Positions 4,191 through 9,283 of a DNA stretch of 9,283 nt are shown in pieces. The notes beneath the pieces are model-generated. The model saw nothing but the letters and a program-made list of their open reading frames with translations. It was not told the origin of the DNA and searched no databases. The DNA comes from Candidatus Roizmanbacteria bacterium (lineage in GTDB: Bacteria; Patescibacteriota; Microgenomatia; UBA1406; GWC2-37-13). The translations under genes and the position numbers were made by a program. The stretch spans positions 1 through 9,283 of the forward strand of contig JACQRR010000018.1 in the NCBI GenBank assembly GCA_016206365.1, given 5' to 3'. The stretch's first letter is position 1. Every line of letters starts with the position of its first letter.

Positions 4191-6743
4191 TCAATTAGCC
4201 GTTACTTTTATAGTGTGCGAGCCAACATTTCCCTTTGCATCATAAGCCTTGGCTTGGATTGTGTAAGAGACTCCCTTTTTAGCCGGCACGTTCCAAGAAC
4301 AGGTGTAAGATGACGTAGTGTCAGTACATTTAATTGCGCCATTTATATAAAACTCTACTCTGCTTACTCCCGATGGATCTGAGGCTGCTGCCATAATAAT
4401 AACCTTAGTTCCACGCTTTACAGTAGTACCATCAACCGGGTTTGTGATCGAGACATTCGGCCCCTGAAGATCAGGCGTTGGAGTCGGAGTAAAACTGGGA
4501 ATAGGCGCATTAGTTGGAGTAGGAGTGTTTGAAGGGAAAGGTGTGGGAGTCGGTGTACCCGTTGATATCAAAGTTGGAGTAGGTGCCAGATAATCTAACT
4601 CTAAATCATAAATATAAAACTCGTATGTTTTTCCATTCGTGTCGACCGCTGATAATTTTAATGTGTAGAATCCATTCGGATAATCCAATGTATTGAGCGA
4701 GCCCAAAATCCCGTTTATAACTTGATTAGTAGAACTCGCGATTAAATTCCAACTGGTTGGATTTCTTCCCTGTCCAATAGATAGTGAGTAATTGACAAAA
4801 TTATTTCCCCGAATACTTCCTAAAATATCAAGAGTTTGCGATGTAACTACATATCGATTTTGGGGGCTCGAGATAAATGGCGAAAGAGGCTTTGCGAGAT
4901 TCATGCTTCTTTCGGCATTAATTCTTCCAAAACCAAATATACTGTCTTTACCGCTGACCCCCAGATCTTCAGATCCATTTCGGAGTACCTGCCTTACTTC
5001 TTCAACCGTAAGCGTTGAGTCTTTGGCTAAAAGCAATGCCGCTAAACCAGCCGCATGCGGAGTAGCCATCGATGTACCAGATAACCTACAATAATTAACT
5101 CCGACTGTTGTTGAAGTACAGATTGAAGAAAGCGATGATTTTGTTGAAAGAATATCGATGCCAGGAGCAACCACGTCAAGTTTTGCTCCATAATTAGAAA
5201 ATGAGGCTTTAATATCATTTGTGTCAGTTGCACCTACAGTAATAGCTCGTTCAACCGAGGCCGGGCTAAAATCCAAGGCGTCAGCATTATTATTCCCAGC
5301 TGCTGCAAGAATAATCATACCCCTATCGTGTTCATACTTCACTGCGTCATCAAGTATAACGCTTTGACAATTACAACCCCAGCTGTTTGAAGAGACTCGA
5401 GCACCCATATCGGCGGCATAAATGAGACCTTGTGCTCCACCGGCTAAGGTGCCAAACCCCCCGCTATCGAGGAATTTCACCGCCATGATTTTGCTTACCC
5501 AGTTTACTCCTACCACTCCCAAAGCGTTGTTACCCACAGCTGCAATTGTTCCGGCAGTATGAGTCCCGTGTCCATTATCATCGATCGGATCGTTGTCGTT
5601 GTTATAAAAATCCCAGCCAAAATAATCATCCATGTAGCCGTTTCCATCATCGTCGACGCCGTTGCCTTGAATTTCAGCAGAGTTAACCCACATATTATTA
5701 TTGAGATCTTCATGACTCCTATCAATGCCTGTATCAACATCTGCAACCACAATTGAGGTTGACCCTGTTGTCGACTTCCAGGCTCTCTCTGCATTTATTT
5801 TTTTTATTCCCCACATGTCAGCATAGCTTTGCCCCCACGACCCTGTTGATTGATAGTACGGATCATTTGGTATTAGAGCATCTGGGTCTGGGGTCGGGCT
5901 GGGTAAGGCGGCAGAGGTTGTTGCGGTAGCCGTATTGGAATTGGGACTTAGGTTGCCTGCCCTGTCTTGAGCATTGACATAATAGGAGTAAGTCGTCCCC
6001 GGTGTAAGACTTTTATCTTGATAGTTTAAGATATTACCAATTATTATTCTCTGTCCATCTCTGTAAACATTGTAACCCACGATGATGTCATTATCGGTTG
6101 ACGCACCCCAACTCAGATCAATTTCAGTTGGGCCTGCTGCAACTGCAGTAAGGTTAGTTGGAGCAGTCGGAGGTTGAGTATCAGAGGTAGGCGTGGCTGA
6201 AGGGCTTGCTTGGAAGGCGGTAACAACAAAGTTTGGCTCAACTGTTAGTATAGTTTTATCATTTTTTAGATCAGACATAATTCTCTGAAGTCGCTCGGCC
6301 TTGGGATGATCGGAGGTAAATTTTATTTTTTTTCGATCAAATGATCCAGGAATTTTCTCTGCTTTATTACCCTGAAGCGACACGAGATACCAGGAAAATA
6401 TGTCTGCATTTTTGTTCGATTTTGGACCCTCTTTCGAAACTCTTTCAAATTTATCGACTCCGTGTTGTTGAAAAATAGCGTCCAAAGACTTCAAACCTGT
6501 ATCATAAGCATTATCTTTTATCCTCGACTTGACTTCTTTCTTTACTTTCAACAGCAGTTCATTTGCTAAAAATTCAGAATTATTAGCTTCCTTTTGAGTA
6601 ATTTTTATTTCTTGAGCGCTGGCAGTAATTTGACTAATCTTATGATTTACATATAGCTTGATAAGGGAATATTCACCCAAAAAGATACTTATTGATAGAA
6701 GAAAAACAATAACAAGTTTAGATTTAAGAATAATTATATTCAA
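4191..6743 (-). CDS. Secreted subtilisin-like serine protease (S8) with FN3 and Ig-like domains
   Basis: This 850-aa preproprotein begins with a basic start and a hydrophobic segment (residues 9-28), a signal peptide or N-terminal anchor. A propeptide-like region follows (about 58-178). A fibronectin type III domain spans 188-278 (APTNLTAV...LSWGASTDNDIIVGYNVYRDG). The S8 catalytic domain (about 295-615) has D337 in VADVDTGID, H392 in NGHGTHTAG, oxyanion N484 in AAAGNNN and S558 in SGTSMATPHAAG. An Asp/Asn-rich insert (361-390) looks calcium-binding, and C457/C459 and C542/C552 may form disulfides. After a beta-rich domain (620-718) come a TPTP-rich linker (720-760) and an Ig-like domain (762-849). 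It probably degrades extracellular or surface protein. The only upstream start is TTG (6743); the first internal Met is residue 156, so TTG or a non-standard ATT/ATA codon must be used. No SD is visible. Confidence 0.95.
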   Translation of the reverse strand: MNIIILKSKLVIVFLLSISIFLGEYSLIKLYVNHKISQITASAQEIKITQKEANNSEFLANELLLKVKKEVKSRIKDNAYDTGLKSLDAIFQQHGVDKFERVSKEGPKSNKNADIFSWYLVSLQGNKAEKIPGSFDRKKIKFTSDHPKAERLQRIMSDLKNDKTILTVEPNFVVTAFQASPSATPTSDTQPPTAPTNLTAVAAGPTEIDLSWGASTDNDIIVGYNVYRDGQRIIIGNILNYQDKSLTPGTTYSYYVNAQDRAGNLSPNSNTATATTSAALPSPTPDPDALIPNDPYYQSTGSWGQSYADMWGIKKINAERAWKSTTGSTSIVVADVDTGIDRSHEDLNNNMWVNSAEIQGNGVDDDGNGYMDDYFGWDFYNNDNDPIDDNGHGTHTAGTIAAVGNNALGVVGVNWVSKIMAVKFLDSGGFGTLAGGAQGLIYAADMGARVSSNSWGCNCQSVILDDAVKYEHDRGMIILAAAGNNNADALDFSPASVERAITVGATDTNDIKASFSNYGAKLDVVAPGIDILSTKSSLSSICTSTTVGVNYCRLSGTSMATPHAAGLAALLLAKDSTLTVEEVRQVLRNGSEDLGVSGKDSIFGFGRINAERSMNLAKPLSPFISSPQNRYVVTSQTLDILGSIRGNNFVNYSLSIGQGRNPTSWNLIASSTNQVINGILGSLNTLDYPNGFYTLKLSAVDTNGKTYEFYIYDLELDYLAPTPTLISTGTPTPTPFPSNTPTPTNAPIPSFTPTPTPDLQGPNVSITNPVDGTTVKRGTKVIIMAAASDPSGVSRVEFYINGAIKCTDTTSSYTCSWNVPAKKGVSYTIQAKAYDAKGNVGSHTIKVTAN

Positions 6744-6752
6744 TTTAAAATA

Positions 6753-6782
6753 ATCATAACAGGGTCAATTTATTTTTGTCAA
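6753..6782 (-). promoter_or_regulatory. Protease gene promoter giving a near-leaderless mRNA
   Basis: TTGACA (6782-6777) and TATGAT (6758-6753) are 18 bp apart. Transcription would start near 6746, leaving only about 3 nt before the TTG start codon at 6743. Confidence 0.55.
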
Positions 6783-6802
6783 GTATCTCCGCAGACCCCG
6801 AT

Positions 6803-7002
6803 CTAAATCCATTCAATCTTTACCATCTTCTCAAATTTTTTGAATTCTTTATCTCCGGTTACAATCGGTGCCTTATATTTCAATTATAAAGAATTTCGTT
6901 AACTTTTTGATAGCCGTTTTCCTCATTTAAATAAGCTATGATTGCTTGAGAATCAAGAACGTACCTTTTTTTTGAAGAATCGACCGAATTTTCTCTTCTC
7001 AT
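6803..7002 (-). pseudogene. vapC: Broken VapC (PIN-domain) toxin gene with internal deletion
   Basis: The N-terminal part (7002-6880) encodes 40 residues including KRYVLDSQAIIAYLNEENGY, the first PIN strand with its Asp (D17), and then stops at TGA 6882-6880. Shifted to another frame, 6888-6803 encodes KYKAPIVTGDKEFKKFEK and ends IEWI-TAG, the usual VapC C-terminus with the late acidic strand. About 60-70 residues between them, which should hold the second and third catalytic acids, are absent. The ATG overlaps the vapB stop as ATGA (7002-6999), the normal coupling of an intact VapBC pair. The toxin cannot be functional, which leaves the antitoxin without its partner. Confidence 0.8.
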
Positions 7003-7247
7003 AATAGGGCCTCTTCCTTTCTCCATTGATCTTTAAATTGTTGAGCTGTCTGTTTAGTTTTTCCTTTTAAAATACCAGATAACTCTTTAATGGGATCTCC
7101 CATTGGCTTGAGAACTATTTCTTTTTTTTCCGGCACAATTCTTACCAACACTTTTACTGATGGCTCAATATTAAGAATTTTTCTAAACTCTGCCGGAATC
7201 ACAACCTGCCCTTTTGTCGAAACCGTCTGTATTTTTTGTTGTATCAT
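6999..7247 (-). CDS. vapB: VapB antitoxin, AbrB family, with a broken toxin partner
   Basis: The 82-aa protein opens with an AbrB DNA-binding hairpin, QTVSTKGQVVIPAEFRKILNI (7-27), followed by VKVLVRIVPEKKEIVLKPM (31-49). The C-terminal tail, DPIKELSGILKGK...FKDQWRKEEALL (51-82), is the segment that normally blocks a VapC active site. The domain is intact, so DNA binding and repression of its own promoter may persist even though vapC is destroyed. ATG 7247 is preceded by weak purines only (AGAGATTT region); no strong SD is present. It is clearly distinct in sequence from the other AbrB antitoxin at 2183-2455. Confidence 0.9.
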   Translation of the reverse strand: MIQQKIQTVSTKGQVVIPAEFRKILNIEPSVKVLVRIVPEKKEIVLKPMGDPIKELSGILKGKTKQTAQQFKDQWRKEEALL

Positions 7248-7262
7248 AGAGATTTAATAGTC

Positions 7263-7281
7263 ATTCTGGCTTGTCCAGAAT
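7263..7281 (-). promoter_or_regulatory. Palindromic candidate operator of vapB
   Basis: ATTCTGG-N5-CCAGAAT is a perfect 7-bp inverted repeat 16 bp upstream of the vapB start. Two copies of the 11-bp direct repeat TAGTAAAACAA (7283-7293 and 7334-7344) lie further upstream, the second overlapping the -10 box of the promoter. These are plausible VapB binding sites. Confidence 0.55.
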
Positions 7282-7329
7282 CTAGTAAAACAAATTACAA
7301 TGTATTACTTTTTATTTCGTCTTACTTTC

Positions 7330-7358
7330 ATTTTAGTAAAACAATCTAGGTTTGTCAA
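7330..7358 (-). promoter_or_regulatory. vapB promoter
   Basis: TTGACA (7358-7353), a 17-bp spacer and TAAAAT (7335-7330) form a near-consensus sigma-70 promoter. The predicted start, around 7323, gives a leader of about 75 nt containing the palindrome 7263-7281. Confidence 0.65.
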
Positions 7359-7375
7359 TCTCGAGTCAAAATGAA

Positions 7376-7404
7376 TTGTTAGAAAGGTCTAAGTCTATTA
7401 TCAT
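7376..7404 (+). promoter_or_regulatory. Promoter of the 297-aa gene
   Basis: TTGTTA (7376-7381) and TATCAT (7399-7404) are separated by 17 bp. Transcription from about 7411 would give a 60-nt leader containing the tandem ATTTAATAAA repeats near 7440-7462. It diverges from the vapB promoter 18 bp away. Confidence 0.5.
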
Positions 7405-7470
7405 GGACTATGTTAGAAATTTTTGTATAAAGAGATAGAGATTTAATAAAGAATTTAATAAAATTATCTA

Positions 7471-8364
7471 ATGATTGGTTTACAAATGGAATCAAGGCCC
7501 AAACCACCAGAAGGAGAATGTTCAGTAGGCGATCTGATAAAAAGTTCTGTACCCAAAGGATACCGTCAGTTAACATATGTTATTCATCCCTCAACAGTTG
7601 AAGGGGATAAAGAAAGAGTTGTTCAAAAACAAATACAAATATTAGTAGATGCCCAATCAACTGATAGCAGAGTTATTGTTATTGCTCCACCACAAGAATG
7701 CGTATATCTTAAACCAGGAACAAGGGTAACTGATATTAGATCTGACGTATCATATCATAATTGGGCATTACAGCAAGATTATCCAGACCATGTGCAAAAT
7801 GTTACTCTGATGGGAGGAAATCTAGAACGCTGCCTTGGAGCGGTTTTCCAAAATATGAGAGGTGACATATCTTTATTAGTTGAAAGTGATATTTTAAAAA
7901 GATCAGAACTTGACGTAACCCTTCCACTTAATGCAATTTATACATTGTCTGGACTGCCGGCAGACCTTGTACTAAATCGTCTACTGCGTGAAGCAAAACC
8001 AATTGAAGCTATTGTAGCTTTATTTACAACTTCTGTGCCCTATCAAGGTTATTATGGCGAATTTGAAGTAATTTCTACATACGGCGTGGGAAGATATGAG
8101 ATTGTTCTTGACGGAAAACCAATCGGTATACTCACACCAAAAAAAGAAGATCCAGCCGAAATAAAACCTGTAGGAAAGACTAGTCAAGCAGAAATAACTT
8201 GGACACCAATAGTTTTACCTGCTAGACCCGATATTACCTATAAGTTAAATTTGACTACGAGCGGTCAAAAAGTTTCACCTTCAAAAACTATAGTAGAAAA
8301 TTTAGCAAGAAAGTTACGACATGCTCGAGAAGTAGTATTTCCTAAATATGAAGTTGCGGCTTAG
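7471..8364 (+). CDS. Hypothetical protein, 297 aa
   Basis: I do not recognise this protein. It is Met-initiated at 7471, with an alternative Met at codon 6 (7486); neither has an SD. The N-terminal half reads as a possible alpha/beta domain: strand LTYVIHP (34-40), helix 47-56, strand RVIVIAPP (67-74), SYHNWALQQDYPDHVQNV (94-111), strand TLMGGN (112-117), and helix LERCLGAVFQNM (118-129). The second half (150-260) mixes helix and strand (GRYEIVLDGKPIGIL, 207-221), and the end is basic helix (KTIVENLARKLRHAREVV, 272-289). There is no signal peptide, membrane span or known catalytic signature; Cys are at 17, 77 and 121. Codon use is A/T-ending and AGA-rich like the other orphan plus-strand gene at 1230, and unlike the ABC permease just downstream, which suggests acquired DNA. 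Confidence 0.75.
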   Translation: MIGLQMESRPKPPEGECSVGDLIKSSVPKGYRQLTYVIHPSTVEGDKERVVQKQIQILVDAQSTDSRVIVIAPPQECVYLKPGTRVTDIRSDVSYHNWALQQDYPDHVQNVTLMGGNLERCLGAVFQNMRGDISLLVESDILKRSELDVTLPLNAIYTLSGLPADLVLNRLLREAKPIEAIVALFTTSVPYQGYYGEFEVISTYGVGRYEIVLDGKPIGILTPKKEDPAEIKPVGKTSQAEITWTPIVLPARPDITYKLNLTTSGQKVSPSKTIVENLARKLRHAREVVFPKYEVAA

Positions 8365-8585
8365 AAATTCAAAATTCCGCATTAATTGAGGCCCAAGTGA
8401 GAGCCTACGGGAGGAAAAACTGCGGTGGTATTCTAACGCCAGATTTTGGTGATTATCTTAGATACAAGGTTTACCGTCCGGGATTTAGCAAGCCCTGGAG
8501 GCAACTTTTGCGTGAAGCAACCGGCGAGAACCTCAAACCAGTTTATTTTCAACAAGAAATGCAGGAATTATCTACTAGGTTGTAG
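8365..8585 (+). pseudogene. C-terminal gene remnant, possibly of a gluzincin-type metallopeptidase
   Basis: The frame is open from just after the 297-aa gene's stop to TAG 8583-8585. It reads as the end of a larger protein: QNSALIEAQVRAYGRK, then DFGDYLRYKVYRPGFSKPW and LLREATGENLKPVYF. The 'ATGE-L-P-YF' ending after a 'YLR...G' helix recalls the C-termini of M2/M3/M32-type peptidases; this is resemblance from memory only. The HExxH-bearing part is absent from the window. Codon use is less AT-biased than in the preceding gene. A GTG at 8397 with GAGG five nt upstream could start a 62-aa peptide, so expression is not excluded. A truncated gene left by insertion or deletion upstream is the simpler reading. 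Confidence 0.45.
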
Positions 8586-8603
8586 GTATGTTAAAATTTC
8601 AGA

Positions 8604-9283
8604 GTGGGAAAATATCTCGCCGTCTTTACCGTAACGATTAAGGAATACTTTGTCTATAGACTCAACTTCATTCTCTGGCGGTTTAGGGTTGTTCTGAATA
8701 TTTTACTACCGCTTTTTTTATGGTCAGCGGTTCTCGATAGAAATCCTGTAATCGGAAGTTACAACAGAACTCAATTCGTCTCCTACCTTCTCTACGGCAA
8801 TCTCGTTGGCACTTTTGTTTTTGGCACCAGAACCTTTGACATTTCCTCGGATATCAACGATGGACGTATTATTAATATATTACTTAAACCGATTTCGTTT
8901 TTTAAGTATTACTTTGCCAAAGAAATCGCCGACAAAGCAATCAATCTTTTTTTTGCAATCTTTGAAATTTTGTTTTTAATTTGGTTATTTAAATTTAACA
9001 TTGTTTATCCTAACAACCTGTTTTTGTTTGCCCTGGTTTTTGTAAACAGCGTTTTGATATCATATTTCATAAATTTGAGTTTGTCTTTTATTGGTTTTTG
9101 GACGACCGAAGTCTGGCCGATCAGATTTATTTTTACTATCCTTCTTTTTTTTGTTTCCGGTAACTATTTTCCGCTGGATATATTACCCAAACCAATTTAT
9201 CATCTTATTCTCGCTACACCATTCCCCTACCTTTTTTATCTTCCGGCCAAAATTCTTATCAGCAATCCTTCGACGGAGTTTAC
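8604..9283 (+). CDS. ABC-2-type transporter permease (ABC2_membrane_6-like), 3' end cut by window edge
   Basis: The frame gives 226 residues and runs off the right edge; about 260 residues is usual. The start is GTG 8604, giving MGKYLAVFTVTIKEYFVYRL. An in-frame TAA at 8592 rules out anything much earlier, and the ATG at 8588 is out of frame. Hydrophobic segments lie at about 23-44, 57-75, 113-130, 136-165 and 175-195. The family signature is strong: YRLNFILWRFR (18-28), DINDGRIINILLKP (83-96), and SGNYFPLDILP (185-195) followed by TPFPYLFYLPAKI (205-217). Such permeases pair with a second permease and an ATPase to export lipids, drugs or polysaccharide; neither partner is in view, though they may follow. 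No convincing SD is present. Confidence 0.9.
   Translation, partial: MGKYLAVFTVTIKEYFVYRLNFILWRFRVVLNILLPLFLWSAVLDRNPVIGSYNRTQFVSYLLYGNLVGTFVFGTRTFDISSDINDGRIINILLKPISFFKYYFAKEIADKAINLFFAIFEILFLIWLFKFNIVYPNNLFLFALVFVNSVLISYFINLSLSFIGFWTTEVWPIRFIFTILLFFVSGNYFPLDILPKPIYHLILATPFPYLFYLPAKILISNPSTEF

Noticed and set aside
4792..5794. Several short frames inside the protease gene on both strands
   Set aside because: All are shadows of the catalytic-domain coding sequence, whose motifs are intact in the long frame.
7379..7576. Minus-strand 65-codon frame with hydrophobic residues
   Set aside because: It overlaps the start and promoter of the plus-strand 297-aa gene. The hydrophobicity comes from AT-rich DNA and no SD is present.
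8588..8590. ATG as start of the ABC permease
   Set aside because: It is out of frame with the permease, whose frame has a TAA at 8592; GTG 8604 fits the family N-terminus.
8446..8634. Second plus-strand frame overlapping the peptidase-like remnant and the permease start
   Set aside because: It overlaps better-supported frames and shows no recognisable pattern.
1..9283. CRISPR arrays, tRNA or rRNA genes
   Set aside because: No regularly spaced repeats, tRNA cloverleaf motifs or rRNA core sequences were seen by eye.

Overview
The window looks like a piece of a small-genome Candidate Phyla Radiation (Patescibacteria) chromosome, most likely of the Microgenomates type. This assignment is inference. 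It rests on a Rho factor with a long low-complexity N-terminal extension carrying an 'SSFAKATED' repeat-encoded peptide, a secreted subtilase with TPTP-rich linkers, many small toxin-antitoxin (TA) modules, weak or absent Shine-Dalgarno sites and AT-rich intergenic DNA. TGA is used as a stop (rho, vapB), so the recoded-TGA lineages do not fit. No tRNA, rRNA or CRISPR array was seen.

Layout, left to right. (1) 1-640, minus strand: the start of a CsoR/FrmR-family metal-type repressor with unusual ligand positions, with its own promoter and palindrome, then an orphan CopG/BrnA-type antitoxin. (2) 721-1123: a roughly 400-bp cassette in which a one-domain GIY-YIG endonuclease is enclosed by imperfect inverted repeats of about 60 bp. 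It resembles a minimal mobile element. (3) 1194-1706, plus strand: an (AAG)8 tract leading into an unrecognised 158-aa gene. (4) 1716-2556, minus strand: an AbrB-type antitoxin/PIN toxin operon lying between two copies of the end of rho. The intact copy ends rho itself, and a diverged 13-codon remnant lies on the far side of the module. This looks like insertion of a TA cassette into the 3' end of rho. (5) 2513-4186, minus strand: rho, preceded by a strong promoter and a leader of about 300 nt whose first ~210 nt can fold into a closed multi-helix structure. (6) 4191-6782, minus strand: a large secreted or surface-anchored subtilisin-like protease with FN3 and Ig-like domains. (7) 6803-7358, minus strand: a second VapBC module with an intact AbrB antitoxin but a toxin gene reduced to its two ends. 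(8) 7376-8364, plus strand: a promoter and an unrecognised 297-aa gene. (9) 8365-8585: what appears to be the decayed C-terminus of another gene, possibly a metallopeptidase. (10) 8604 to the right edge: an ABC-2-type transporter permease, cut by the window.

The core genes (rho, subtilase, ABC permease) are interspersed with accessory cassettes: three antitoxins, one intact and one broken PIN toxin, the GIY-YIG element and two orphan plus-strand genes. Several intergenic gaps hold promoter-like TTGACA boxes next to perfect palindromes, consistent with autoregulation of the TA and CsoR units. The two features most worth a second look are the TA cassette bounded by duplicated rho tails and the structured rho leader.
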